From Odontesthes bonariensis (taxonomy: Eukaryota > Chordata > Actinopteri > Atheriniformes > Atherinopsidae): DNA of 64,000 nt. The notes under the pieces were generated by a model. It did not search any database, was not told the DNA's origin, and was given only the letters and a program-made list of their open reading frames with translations. Positions 35,291 through 47,459 of this stretch are shown here, piece after piece; within the stretch, counting starts at the first letter, position 1, and each line of letters begins with the position of its first letter. Where the stretch lies: assembly GCF_027942865.1 (NCBI RefSeq), contig NC_134515.1:17878227-17942226 (forward strand). The letters are read 5' to 3'. The position numbers were made by a program, and so were the translations under genes.

Positions 35291-38098
35291 CTAAATTAGT
35301 AATGATTGCGGTCAAGGCCTCTGTATTCAACAGCCCCCAAGATTATTGCTATCGGTAACACCTCTGTCAAAATGTAACCCTTTCAGTGTAAACCTCAATT
35401 TGGTAAATTTTCTATGTAGAAATCATTTCTGTCTTTTAAAACTAAATTGTAGACAGCTGGAGCAGTGCTGCAATGCCTTAGTGAGCTTGTTCCCCTCTGA
35501 TGTTCGTTTACAAGCTGACTGAGTCTTGACCAGAAGGTTGGCAAAAGGCAGAGCTCCTGAGCTGAACCCACAGCTGAATAATAGATCAGTCCTGCAGCAT
35601 CAAAGTAACTGACTCATTCACTTCCTTATCATATACTGCAATGGGCTTTAGCAGTAGTTATATAATAACTATAAAGTCCAGTTGCAGTTTAACATGGGTC
35701 TGCTGTCTGTTTGTCTGAGTTTGCAGCTGAATTGGATTTTTGGGCTGACGTACCACTAGTGCATGCTGGGATTGAAAAAAACACAAACAAATGCTGGCAG
35801 GATAGAGCGAAAAGTGAGGATTGATTAAAAAAGGGGAAAGCCTAAAACCTGTTTATAAAATCCTCTTACTCAATGCCGGGTTGTCATGCATGAAGCATTT
35901 GTCTTATGCAATCAGGGCAGTCAAATTTATGTTTTGACTGATGCCAGAGTTCAGAGGAAACGAGAGAGAGTGATGCTCAAGGGAGACCTCAGTGGAGCTC
36001 ATTCCAGTATTTGACAATCACACAGCGAGTGACGGGAAAGAAGGAGGAGGTGGCTGAATGCTTAGACAATGATATTTCATTTTAGAAGCTACAGATAGAT
36101 TGTTGTGCCCATAAACTGTGGAGGTGCTCTATCAATTACACTGACGCATAAGTGCTGATATACACATGCAAGTAAAAATGGAGCGTTGCCTCCCATCAGC
36201 TGGCCATGTCTTCAGCTCTGCTGACAAGAAAGCCTTGCATGTGTGCTCCATTATTCACCGCCCCCAGCTGAATAAATAAAGGCACACAGTTAACACCCCT
36301 GATCTAATGATGCAACAGGACACTTGTCCTCAGAGCCAAAGGACATTCTGTCCAACTCTCTCTCGTTCTCCCTCCCTTCGCTCTCCTTTCCTCAAGGATC
36401 TCTGCTTTCAGCCTGGCATCTCTCCGCACACCCTCCCTTTTCCTTCGTGACCTACCAAACACCCACCGCCAAGCAAACTATGATCCATCCACTTAATCTA
36501 TGTTTGAGTGGACATTTCATTTTATGTAAAGGTGCGTCAGATTCATGCGAGCAGGCACCTTAATCTTATCTATGTTATGACTCCAGAATTATTGCCACTC
36601 AGCCACTCAGCCACTCAATAGCACTCCCTTCCTGTATCAAATAGCATTGAGCCCTTCATCAAGTCATGTTTCCGTATTTAGTCTGATGAGGTTTTAGAAA
36701 GAAGCCCATTTCCAATTCCAAAGCTTAAAGCTTCTGTGATCCATTTGGTTACAGCAGAATTCAAACTAATTGCGCTAACTAAAACTAATTGCATTGTGCT
36801 TCATTTGACTGATATTTGCTCTGCATCTTCTTTTTTAAAATGGTTAAACATCTCAACATGGAACCATGATTTCTCATTATAAAAGAATCACTTTTATAAT
36901 GACTATTCAGTCTCATTGCAGCGCTGCACTCCAACACGCTGATGCGAATTTCTGTGTCCCCTGGAACTCAATCATTGCTGTTTGACTGGATAGCTGTAGT
37001 GAAGACCTCTTCACCCAGGCTCTTTTTGCCACTATTGGCCACAAACACAGGCGCTGCAAAGTGAAAAGTGAGGGTAAAAAAAAAAAGCCACGGGCTCTGC
37101 AAACAAGCCTTGCAGATCAGCACTTTAACTGGCCCACTCTTGCTTGATGGGCTTTTAGCAAAGATAACAAGAGGGACTCTGGCTCTCAGTCATTTGCGAT
37201 GGATGGGACATTTTCTCTGGCAAGTAAGTAGGCTGTGTGTTAACTGCTGCTTCACCTGCTGTACATCCCGTACCGGACAGGCTCTGATGGCATGAAGTTA
37301 CAAGAAACATTGAGTCAAAAACTGAACAAGAGGAATAAAACTGTTGCGCATGTTAAAGCATACCCAGTACAGGTAAATACAGATACACTGCAGGCTAACA
37401 CTGCTACTATAATTGGCAGATATTCTATATTCTATTTGAATTCTTATTCCAAACACAAGAAGTCAAACATTTTCAAACAGTTGAGTCATTGACTATTTAG
37501 ACTCTTTTCCTGTCTTGTCCTGGGACCCTCATCTTATTGTGCATTGCGCACATAGTGCAAGGACATGGCTGTCATCGCAAACACAAAGGATTATCTTTGT
37601 TTTTACATATACTCCATTAGTTGAGAATCATCTGTCTCCACTGGGCACAGCCACGATGCATCTACTACTTTATCTTTGCCCCGAGAAAGGGATTAACGGG
37701 TATTAAAAACACAGTATGGTAAATGCCTCGTTCTGCAGTATCTATCTCTATTAATTGTCTCTGAACATCATTGACACAAGACTTAATCTTTTGTTTTGCC
37801 TGTCTTTTACGGTGCCATTATTTGCAGATTTAATGTTTTCCAGTTGCAGCTTAAAATAGCTCTGTAATTAACACCTGTCAGTAACACCTGACATAAATAA
37901 TTATGGACAGATACTACAGTAAAGCTTGTAGCTGCAATAGTGACGACTTTCATTTAAACAACGAGTTTCCTGCCTCCTGATTACATGTATTGTTGGAGCT
38001 CACAGGGCCTCAGTGTAGGCTGACACCTGCAGCCCCTTCCTCTGTGATTTAGAGTCATGGTCTCTGCCATCAACGCACAACTGGCTCAAACACGGCCT

Positions 38099-38113
38099 GT
38101 TGCTAAGCAATGG
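38099..38113. promoter_or_regulatory. RFX-like palindrome
   Basis: GTTGCTAAGCAATGG contains two X-box half sites (GTTGC and GCAAT) around a short dyad. It lies 135 bp from a second RFX-like motif, which raises its weight slightly. Confidence 0.35.
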
Positions 38114-38247
38114 AAGAACAAGACATGCCAAGATTACAGACAGTTTGCTTTTATGGAAGCATGTTCCATCCATGTGGGCTTCTTCTCAAGGATATGATTG
38201 ACCTTGTGTCGTCCCTTCACTTCTGATCAAACACAAAATTGAGTTGT

Positions 38248-38261
38248 GTTGCCATGGAAAC
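38248..38261. promoter_or_regulatory. RFX/X-box-like motif
   Basis: GTTGCCATGGAAAC closely matches the canonical X-box (GTTGCCATGGCAAC with one change in the right half). It is in the amigo1-gpr61 divergent interval, about 7 kb from amigo1. Confidence 0.45.
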
Positions 38262-38937
38262 CGAGAGCCTGCCAGACAGCTAAACAAAGATTACAGCAAT
38301 TTTTCTTTCTCTTTGCTCTCTCCTTTGAGACTATCCCTGCATCTACTTGTTTCAATTTTTTTTTTCTCAAGCCAGAGGGAAATGATACAGCATGAGGGCA
38401 ACCCGACCTCTGAGGAGATAAACACCTCACTTAGCTACAGTTGCTTGCGTCACACACACCGCTCTTGGACTGATTTATTTAGAACGTTATTTAAAATATT
38501 GTTGGTACAAGCAGCCCTTCTGTTTCCTTTCATGAACAATGCCAGATGGAAATAAATGGGAATATATCAATTAAAGCACTTCAGCTCAGTAAAACTTTCA
38601 AGAGAAAAAATTATCCAGAAATTTGTCAGAAGTCCTTTCAAATTGTAGCAAACATCCTCACACAAATGTGTTTACAAACCGCTCAGTAGTCAACAGTTCA
38701 GTTACTACTTTAAAACTGCTTTAATCAATGTTTTCATACTCATTATTAGTCAAGGTTACTCAACTCCCTCATCTCTGTTGAGCTTCATAATGAGTTTTAG
38801 CTGATTGTGAATCTGTTTGTCCAACATCTTACTCTTTTAGTCTACTCTTATGGTGCCATTTTCAGTTGCATTGAGGAGCTTTTTTTCGATAAAGAATCCC
38901 TAAAAATATACCGTACACTGCCCACACATCCATTAAG

Positions 38938-39310
38938 CAACCAACTGGAACAACAGTCTGCATAAAAGTTGGGACACTGGGTCAACCCCTCCCCACCTTT
39001 TCTTATAAAACACTCTCTGGATTGTTCTTTTCATACCCAAACATGTTACTGATCTGTTGCCAACAAATCTGATTCAGTGACACATATTCTCCAAGTGTTT
39101 TTTTTTTCTTTGTAGCATTACACAACTGCTCCAGTGTTTGGTGGACTGGGTCCTGACTTTTTTTGTTATTGTTGTGTGTTTAATTAAAAAGTAGCATATG
39201 GTTTGTTTTCTTTTAAAAGTCTTTCTCATTTTACGCTGATTTGCAAAGCATCACAATTGACTTTCATTCACGTTTAACACAGCATCCCGACTTTTTGTTG
39301 AGTTGGCTGC
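38938..39310. mobile_element. Decayed non-autonomous DNA transposon with inverted ends
   Basis: The left end (aaccaactggaacaa then aaaagttgggacactg) and the complement of the right end (agccaactcaacaaaaagtc then gggatgctg) are similar, giving imperfect terminal inverted repeats about 373 bp apart. The internal ctgatttgcaaagcatcac block recalls a very abundant fish family carrying aagttgggacac at its ends. No transposase frame is present. The superfamily is uncertain. Confidence 0.55.
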
Positions 39311-39889
39311 ATCCATAGTGGGGCATTATACAACAGAGGAGCCAAATGTTTCCCAGAGAAGTGGATCTCTGGGTACTAATTAAAAAGGAACTAAAAAAGA
39401 GGGAACTGGGCTGCATCAAATGGACATAAATACAAATTCAGATCTAGTATAATTTTGCCCTGTGTCTAAACTGAATAAGTCATGGCTGGCAATGTGTGCC
39501 AAGATAAATGTTGAGCTGAAAGCTACATGAAATATGTAACCGTTCGCCACCATTTTTCCTCAAAGAAATCTGATACCATAGATTTAAAAACCACCACAGA
39601 CTAAACTAGTACAGACTGAAAGCAAAATGCTATATTTTGTGTCATGCTGTAGAAACAGCTACAGATGTAATGTTTGCAGTAAGCATGGCGTCTCACTGTA
39701 TTGAATTTGATGTTGGTGACAGGAGGGTGCGTTTGGCAAGTCACCAGATCAGCCAGGTGGAGCGCAGCAAAAGAGTGGTGTATGTAAACATAATTTTATG
39801 GCGTTATCAGGTTTCCAAATGTGCACTGATCATCCACACAGTATGTAGACTGAAATGACAGGCTTTGAACCTGCTGTCACTTGTAATGT

Positions 39890-40078
39890 ACTATGATAAA
39901 TTTGGTATATGTGGTGTGTGAATGTGATACAGAAATAAGCACTGTGTTCCCTGTAAAATTGTATAGACCAACACATGCTATAGCAGTGAGTGAGTTGTAC
40001 TGTAAAAGTGCTTTGAGTGGTCATCTGGACCAAAAAAGCGCTATATAAGTACAGTCCATTAATCATTACCATTTACCA
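39890..40078 (+). mobile_element. LINE/SINE 3' tail fragment
   Basis: The block aaaagtgctttgagtggtca followed by tctggaccaaaaaagcgcta, tataagtacagtcc and attaccatttacc repeats is a common fish L2/SINE-type tail in plus orientation. The 5' boundary is vague; only about 40000-40078 is clear. Confidence 0.6.
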
Positions 40079-41012
40079 TACATATATTAGTTAAAATTAC
40101 AGCAAAATTCACATGAAAAAATGGCCTCTAAGATGCTGGCTAAAAGAGTCACCGAACAATGCTGCCATATTTGAAGGATTAGTAAGTATGGAGCTCTGCT
40201 GTTCTGTCTCAGTTTTGCCTGTTAGATAATTAATACATACGAATGAATTGTGGTGTAAAAAGAACCTCTACTGACCAATGTTTTTCTGTCAGTCCCTAAG
40301 CTTGTAAAGAGGCCCTGATTCTTTATAAGTTTTGGAGATGCTAAGACATCGATTTGCCCCAGACACCACATCTGAGCAGGTATGTGCGAGAAAAAGAGAA
40401 GACAAGGCCACTCCAAATTTGCCACAGAGCCAAACCAGTCAATGAAAGGCAGCAGGCAGTTGCCAGGCAACACTATCCCTATCACTGCAGGAAGTGGAGT
40501 CGAACAGAACATTAATCACTTTCAGCTCCATCTCACCAGAGTCACAGTAATACAAGGCTCCGGTCAGACGAAGGATTCACAGTATCTTCAGTCACACTGG
40601 TTTGTGCCTTCATTTCCAGCAATCATTGCAAAGTGCAATGAAAAAGCAAGAACAGAGAGTTTTCATACAGTACCACATTTTGTCTGTTAGAATAACACAT
40701 CAGTGAGTGTACAGTCTAAACACTGTTTGCTTTTACCTGGAAACAAGTTAGACCTGCTTCAGAGGATTCACTTTACATGGGGAATTAATTTGGCACAGTC
40801 CACCATTGTCTGCTTCAAATCTGTTTGTTTCAACTGCCAAAGCACATATCATCATCTCTCCAGCTCAAGCAGAGTTTCTACAGTGTGCCAGCCCTGTCTG
40901 TTTTGCACAGGTGGGATGCAGCATTGCTCCGAGACAGAAAAGAAAAGGTTGAACCTGATGTCAACAAAACAAAATTAAGGTGACATTTAAAGGACAGCAA
41001 GTGATTAAAGGT

Positions 41013-41105
41013 TAGAATAGAATAGAATAGAATAGAATAGAATAGAATAGAATAGAATAGAATAGAATAGAAAAATACTTTATTCATCTCCCAGTGGGGG
41101 AAATT
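41013..41105 (-). mobile_element. (AATAG)n microsatellite attached to a LINE 3' tail
   Basis: About eleven AATAG units (41015-41070) are followed by aaaaatactttattcatctc and ccagtgggggaaattc. The complement of the latter is the familiar fish non-LTR 3' tail that ends in simple repeats, so the fragment is a minus-strand, 5'-truncated insertion. The LINE family is not determined. Confidence 0.6.
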
Positions 41106-42394
41106 CAAAAAGCTTTGCATGTGCTTTCTCTTCCATGGATGATTTGAACTGACATATTTATCATTATGTAATGACAGACCTTTAGTTTTTTTTCTGTTTA
41201 CAGAAAACAGGGTGTGTAACATGAGCACACAAGAGAAAAAGGAGCCAAGGATGCCATTTAGAGTAACCTAAACTCCTGGGTCCAACTTTGAGATTGATAT
41301 CAATTACAGAGGTGCTACAGAGCTGATCATCTGGTGTATCAACTTTAAAAACAGAATATGTTACGGCATAATCAGAGTATAATTCATGACATTAAAATGA
41401 TCCGTTGTCCTTTATTGCTATCACCTTGATTTATTGTAGGATATTTTGTGGCAATCTGAGTAGGAGGCTAGCAGCTTACTGGCAACGCACCGGCCCTCAC
41501 AGCTTTGGCAAAGCTAAGACTCACTGCTGCAGATCTGTGAATTCAGGAAAACCTCCAGAGAAGATCTCAAAAAGCACTTTGTGGGTGGATTCACACAAAA
41601 AAATGACAAGGTTTCCCCCTGCTCAGTCAGCACAGACCTAACCAAATACATAAACAAAGTGTGCACAATGAGTAAGAATAGCCTGAGCTGTGTGGGAATC
41701 ATTGTAAAGCCAGTCAGCTTGGTAGGCCGTCTGCCCTGGTAAGGCTCTCATCCACACAATAATCCCCTGCTGTTCATATTAAAAACTGTAAATTTTTGGG
41801 TTGATTAACAACTAGATGCAGTCAAGAAATATTTCAGCTTTACATCTCTTCAGGTTTAAAGGCCCTCTAAATTACAACTGAGCTGCCAGTGACCAGAGTT
41901 GAAACACCTGGTAACACCTTCCATTAATCTAAATCACCAATTAGATTCCAGATAAAGTGACAACAAATGTATTATATAGGTTAAGAAAACATATTGCTAT
42001 GATTTTTTTTTTTTTATGGTCCATTCTATGAGAACCTGCATGTGGTGACTAAATAAAAATAGTGGCAGTGCTCTAACCAGATTTCCACTGTTAACTCAGC
42101 TGTCATATGGGAAGCAATGATGGAAGTAAGAGGGAAAAATGTTGGATAGCTTTGCATCACGTCCAACCACATGATAGTGAAATATGCGTTTTATTTTACC
42201 CGACAGGAACATCAAACCAATCAAGCGCTGAGCTCTGTTTTGTGCCAGAAAACTGTAAGAGATACAGGGAAATCTCTTTAATCGTAGAGCTTGAGAACCA
42301 GAGGGGAAGCGGAGGATTGGGAAATAATTACAATGACGAGCATTTGGATTTGTTGTGGTCTCATACACAATACAAATACTGGAGTCAATGTAAA

Positions 42395-43775
42395 TCAAAA
42401 TCAAATCAAATCAAATTTATTTATATAGCACATTTCATGTACAAACAATTCAAAGTGCTTTACATAAAATAAAAGCATTGCAGCAGGTAGTGTAAGAAGC
42501 ATTAAAAATACATAAATGAATATAAAGAGAAACAAATAAAATAATTTAAACGAATTTAAAAACAAGCAACAGTCTAGATAAGTTAAAAGATAGCGTGCAG
42601 ATTTCGTGCATAGACACATGAGAACAGAAATTTCTTTAACCTGGATTTAAAAATGTCTACATTTGGTGAAAGTTTAATCTCCACTAGCAGTTTGTTCCAC
42701 TTATTTGCAGCATAACAGCTAAATGCTGCTTCTCCATGTTTAGTCTGGACTCTGGACTGGACCAGCTGACCTGAGTCCTTGGATCTAAGAGCTCTGCTGG
42801 GTTTATATTCTCTGAACATATCACAGATGTATTTTGGGCCTAAACCGTTCTGGGATTTGTAAACCATCAGCAGGCTTTTAAAATCTATTCTGTGACTGAC
42901 TGGAAGCCAGTGTAAAGATTTCAAAACTGGTGTGATGTGTTCAGATCTCTTAGTCCGGGTTAAAACTCTAGCAGCAGCGTTCTGGATGAGCTGCAGATGT
43001 TTAATGCTCTTTTTGGGAAGTCCAGTTAAAAGAGCGTTACAGTAATCGAGTCTACTGGAGATGAATGCATGGATGAGTTTCTCCTGGTCTTTTTGGGAGA
43101 GGAAACCTTTAATTCTGTTGATGTTTCTGAGATGGTAAAAAGCTGCCTTGGTGACAGCTTTGATGTGGCTGCTGAAAGTCAGATCTGAGTCTAAAAAACA
43201 CTCTGAGGTTACGAACTTGACCCTGGGGTACTCCACAAGTCAAGGCCACTCTCTCAGATTCATAGCTGCCAATTGTAACAAAATAACTCCAGCCTTCTAA
43301 GTAGGATCTGAACCAGTTAAGGACCGCTCCAGAAAGTCCAACCCAGTTTTCCAGTCTGTGCAACAGGATTCTGTGATCTACAGTATCAAACGCAACGCTG
43401 AGGTCCAACAGAACCAGGACTGAGACATTACCAGAATCAGTATTCAACCTAATGTCGTTTAACACTTTGACCAGAGCTGTTTCAGTGCTGTGATGACGTC
43501 TGAAGCCTGATTGAAAGTTATCAAGACTTCCATTTTCATTCAGAAAGTCGTTGAGCTGGTTAAATACAACTTTCTCAATAATCTAAAGAGAGATTAGAGA
43601 CAGGTCTGTAGTTGTTCATCATAGAGGTGTCTAGAGTTCTCTTCTTCCTGAGTGGCTTAATGGCAGCTGTCTTTAGTGACTTGGGAAAAATGCCTGATGC
43701 CAGTTAGCTGTTAACTATTTGTAGGAGATCACTTTCTACTGAGGTAAAAACGGTTTTTAAAAAGTCGGATGGTAT
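42395..43775 (-). pseudogene. L2-clade LINE remnant (reverse transcriptase and 3' end)
   Basis: Reading the minus strand, about 43740-43610 gives a decayed reverse-transcriptase segment including NNYRPVSNL. 43560-43220 gives QSGFRRHHSTETA, DLSVAFDTVDHRILL and CGVPQG. 43236-42583 gives the RT C-terminal region with SSRLDYCNALL, LQLIQNAAARVL and HWLPVSHRI. The 3' end is the tail tgctatataaataaatttga with repeated GATTT. Between CGVPQG and the next conserved block the segment carrying the YADD catalytic motif is missing, and the frame shifts there; another gap follows NNYRPVSNL. It cannot encode an active polymerase. Family assignment rests on the motif set typical of L2/Maui elements in fish. 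Confidence 0.85.
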
Positions 43776-43899
43776 GAAGATTTGGTTTCGCTTGTGGCAA
43801 TTATGGAGTTGAAGGAAGAGAAGGAAGGATGTCCAGAGGCTATTAGGCTTTGTCTTACTGTTAGACGCCCATGGTACTTATCTCATTATCAATATTACA

Positions 43900-45426
43900 A
43901 ATTGTTCTGCTTTAAGATATGAAATGGAGTTGTCCATTTCCTCTAGTGGGGTTTCCGTGCGTCTTTGGCGCGGTCACTTTCGGTAAATAGCGCTTTCTGA
44001 GTCTGAGCGCACAACTGCTGCCAAAACACGTCAGCCACTGCAGCCGCAGCAGCACTGTGCGGAGAAAGCAGCAGCAGGCCTGCGTGGAGCCGCAGGAAGC
44101 TTGTCTTTAACAGACTGCTCAATCTTAATGATCCCCATGGCTGCTGATGAGACACGATATGAGCCGGACCTGCCCAAAATGCGCCAATAATGTGCAGAAG
44201 CCGGAGGCTTGCTCGTGCGCAATTTGTTCCTTTGAAATCAAAGACAGCTGGTTAAAACACTATCGCTCATCGACGATTGTCTGCTAAATGAACGGGTGTT
44301 TTCTGCCCTTTACGTAATCTTTTTCTTTTTTTTTTTGCGTAATTTTTCACCGGGTATTGGATGCCTCGTGGACCAGGATTATTTTGGCGAGGAGATCTCA
44401 GTGGTCTCCCTCCTCCCTGCATCGGTTGTTATCCTCAACAGCAGGCACGTAAATTCAGTCAGACAAGGGTATGTATACAGTCGCGCTGTAAACAAACGAG
44501 GACCTGTTTTAAGGAAATCGGCGTCGTTGTTGCATCCCGGTTGCAGGCAAGTGTTTTCCTCTCCATCTTTTCCTCTCATATTTGCATGTTGTGCTCATTT
44601 ATTTTCCAACCAAATGGTGCAAGGCAACGCTTGCACAGCTCAGGACAAGGGCTTTAGAGAACATGACACGATGTAAATATTTGCATGATTTTGCGTCTGA
44701 AGGCAACCCTTTATTTGTTCTTTGCTTGAATGTGTGCAACTGTATTTGTCTGTGTGTCAGGGAGATTAAGAGATGGCGAGGAAGAAACGGGGAAATAGGC
44801 TGAGGAAGAGAATCAATACCATGTCTTCGAGGAGTGTGAATGCACATGGGTTAGCTTGAGTCGAATGCAGTTATTGTAAAGAAGACGCGCAACGCAGCAG
44901 GGGAAAGTTTGTGCTGTATGCACGTGAGAAAGACACGAGAAGAGGAGGAAAGACACATGTAAGAACATATACACAGGCACTTTAGGGGCCTGACTTCAAG
45001 TAGTTTCCTTTTGGGTGACTTGTAGGTCATATTGAAAGTAATATCCTCCACTGATGAAAATGTACTTATTTTTTGTGGCAAAAATTAATAACCTAACTGA
45101 GAATGGGCATGTTTTATGGCTGTTTCTAAAAAAAAAAATTCATAATAAGCATCAGAAACCAGCAGATTTCACATCCACATCGTCTGGTGTTGTAAGATAT
45201 GTTATTCAATAAGAGGAAAATAGCGAGTTCAAGTGTTTTGATTTGTTGTGTGATGATTTCTATAACGTTTTGATTTTCAAATACATTTTGTAAATGAAAG
45301 ATTTTTCTTTGTAGTATAGTAAATTGAATATGTATCCTCTACCGCTTCAGTGTTGTACCTTTGTGTTTATAAAACCAATCCATCTGAAAAACACCCCCCC
45401 TCCCCATCTTTTTTGTTCTTTTTCAG
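43900..45426 (+). promoter_or_regulatory. amigo1 promoter and non-coding first exon region
   Basis: A GC- and CpG-richer zone at about 43950-44560 precedes amigo1 and is the likeliest promoter. The coding exon begins after an acceptor (ttctttttcag) ending at 45426, so a 5' UTR exon must lie upstream. Candidate donors are AAGG|GTATGT at 44468/44469 and a GC-type CAG|GCAAGT at 44546/44547; transcript data would decide. About 44800-45400 is AT-rich intron without other features. Confidence 0.45.
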
Positions 45427-45531
45427 CCTTCTATCAGCAGTGTGCCCAGGAATCCTTCAGCAGCTCTTCCATGCTTTTTTCTAAAAATGGGATCATAGTC
45501 ACCCTCCCTGGGATTCGGAACAACTGCTAGG

Positions 45532-47076
45532 ATGTTGCTGCCTTCCACCAGAAGAGGTGACAGCCTGTTGGAAAAATTACCTCACCGGAGGAGGTGTCAG
45601 AGATGGGCTCCGTTCCTCACCCTCTGCGTGGCTCTCCTCTGGCTTCCAGAGGCAGCAGGATCTGCACTGAACTTAGACGTGCATAAGACGTGCATCTGCG
45701 CCTCAAACATAGTGAGCTGCTCAAAGATGAATCTAACCACCGTCCCCATTCATCTGCCCCACTACACTGCTGTGCTGGATCTCAGCTACAATGAGATAGT
45801 GCGGCTCCGATCCGAGTGGACACCAGTCAAGCTTCCAAATCTCCATAACCTCCTGCTCAGCCACAATAATCTCCATTTCCTCTCTTCAGAGGCATTCATA
45901 AATGTGAAGCACCTGCGCTACCTGGACCTGTCCTCCAACAAATTGCAGCAGCTGGATGAGTTCATCTTTGAGCCTTTGGTCAACCTGGAGGTTCTCTTGC
46001 TGTACAATAATCAAATCTCCCAGATTGACCGCTCAGCCTTTACTAGCATGATCAACCTTCAGAAGCTATACCTTAGCCAGAACCAAATCTCCCGCTTCCC
46101 TGTGGAGCTAGTCAGGGAAAAGTCCCGCCTGGAGAAGCTCAGCCTTCTGGATGTGTCGTCCAACAAGATCAAGGTGTTGCCCATTGAAGAGCTAAAGGTG
46201 CTGCCCGCCTGGATTAAAAATGGCCTCTACTTCCACAATAACCCTCTGCTGTGTCACTGTGATCTCTACACACTTCTTGCCCACTGGTACATTCGAAAGT
46301 TCAACTCTGCCCTGGACTTTAAGAACGACTACACATGCATTCTGCCTGGCCCGCAAAAAACCAAAGTTGGGGCTTTTGATCTCAGTGGTGAAAGCATGAA
46401 CTGCAGCACATTCAAGGAGGCGGATGAGGAGGCTTTTCTGGAGCAAACACTCATCCTTAGCTGCGACACCAAACACAGGGACATGTCAAAGATCTGGACG
46501 ATGCCTGGTAATGTGTTGGTGACACCTGGAAGCAATCAGACAGCAAAAGTCTTGCCAGGTGGCCGCCTGCAGATAAGTCCGGTGAGGTCTGATGACTCTG
46601 GGACTTACACATGCTTTGCTATGAGCGAAACCTTCAATGAAACTATCTATGTGGTGCTCAAGGTTCACAACTTTACCATGCATGGGGTCGGGGAGACTTT
46701 GAACACAGCTTACACTACCTTGATAGGCTGCCTGGCCAGTGTGGTGCTGGTGCTTATGTACCTTTACCTGACGCCATGCCGCTGTTTCTGCTGCCCTAAC
46801 AAGGGTAAGAATAGAGGTGAAGACAGCATCCACTCCTCAATGCTCAGCGTCACTCCGACCCATGACGACCAGGCACTCAAGGCTGAGCTGAACAGACATG
46901 TGGCGTTCATAGACTCAAAGGACCTGCAGGGCCAGAATGGCAAGCTGAACCCCAATGGGGATGAGGACGATGATGATTTGGATGCAGAGGCCGGTTCTCT
47001 TATGAAGGGCAAGAGGAAGAAATCAGTAGCAGAGTCCATTAGCTCCGTCTTCTCAGACACTCCCATGGTGGTTTGA
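45532..47076 (+). CDS. amigo1: AMIGO1, leucine-rich repeat and Ig-domain neuronal adhesion protein
   Basis: This single coding exon encodes a 514-residue type I membrane protein that promotes neurite growth by homophilic adhesion and, in mammals, is an auxiliary subunit of Kv2 channels. After an unusually long basic N-terminus (about 26 residues) comes a signal-peptide core (about 27-44). Then follow a cysteine LRRNT cap (CICASNIVSCSK), about six leucine-rich repeats (80-232), an LRRCT cap with NPLLCHCDLY, one Ig domain with SDDSGTYTCFAM (about 303-376) and a transmembrane helix (about 393-417) ending in TPCRCFCC. The cytoplasmic tail ends SDTPMVV, as in AMIGO1 (human SDTPIVV), and has an acidic run. 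An in-frame stop at 45528-45530, just before the ATG, fixes the start. The intronless coding exon matches the family. Confidence 0.95.
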   Translation: MLLPSTRRGDSLLEKLPHRRRCQRWAPFLTLCVALLWLPEAAGSALNLDVHKTCICASNIVSCSKMNLTTVPIHLPHYTAVLDLSYNEIVRLRSEWTPVKLPNLHNLLLSHNNLHFLSSEAFINVKHLRYLDLSSNKLQQLDEFIFEPLVNLEVLLLYNNQISQIDRSAFTSMINLQKLYLSQNQISRFPVELVREKSRLEKLSLLDVSSNKIKVLPIEELKVLPAWIKNGLYFHNNPLLCHCDLYTLLAHWYIRKFNSALDFKNDYTCILPGPQKTKVGAFDLSGESMNCSTFKEADEEAFLEQTLILSCDTKHRDMSKIWTMPGNVLVTPGSNQTAKVLPGGRLQISPVRSDDSGTYTCFAMSETFNETIYVVLKVHNFTMHGVGETLNTAYTTLIGCLASVVLVLMYLYLTPCRCFCCPNKGKNRGEDSIHSSMLSVTPTHDDQALKAELNRHVAFIDSKDLQGQNGKLNPNGDEDDDDLDAEAGSLMKGKRKKSVAESISSVFSDTPMVV

Positions 47077-47453
47077 GATAACACTGGTAGAGATGATGGA
47101 TGCCGTATGACTGGATGTATATGGTACAACATGAGCCACGTGTTTAGTTAATGTAAACTGTGACTGTGACCTTGTGGGAGAAAACAATGGAGGGATCTTC
47201 ATCTGTGGTTGTGAGCAAGTTGGAAAACAAGGATCTCAAACGGAGTTCAAAAGAAACTGTCTTGTTGTCAGAAAGGACAATAAGTAGGACTTTTCCAGCA
47301 TTTTAATCTGTAGCAATTACTATTCATACTGTGAAAGAATGGCAGAGTAAATGGACAGTGGAAACGTAGAGTCTTATGGGAGAAGATGATACATAGTTGA
47401 TATCAGCACTCAGGAAGGGATATGTTGAATTAAAAAAGTGTGGTAATTGATTA

Positions 47454-47459
47454 AATAAA
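47454..47459 (+). terminator. Candidate amigo1 polyadenylation signal
   Basis: AATAAA occurs 378 bp after the stop codon. Mammalian AMIGO1 has a long 3' UTR, so distal sites between here and about 50 kb are equally possible. Confidence 0.35.

Larger units (their letters stand above)
35291..38937. other. Gene-free interval, right-middle part
   Basis: No supported exon is present. A short ccactcag repeat occurs at about 36597-36616. The stretches at about 35935-36310 and 37840-38270 look like possible regulatory sequence, with AT-homeobox-like sites (ctaattgc), E-boxes (cacctg) and two RFX-like motifs listed separately. Confidence 0.4.

Noticed and set aside
40222-40978. Several 90-100 codon frames upstream of the AATAG repeat
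   Set aside because: Opposite-strand overlap and no conserved motif; treated as chance.
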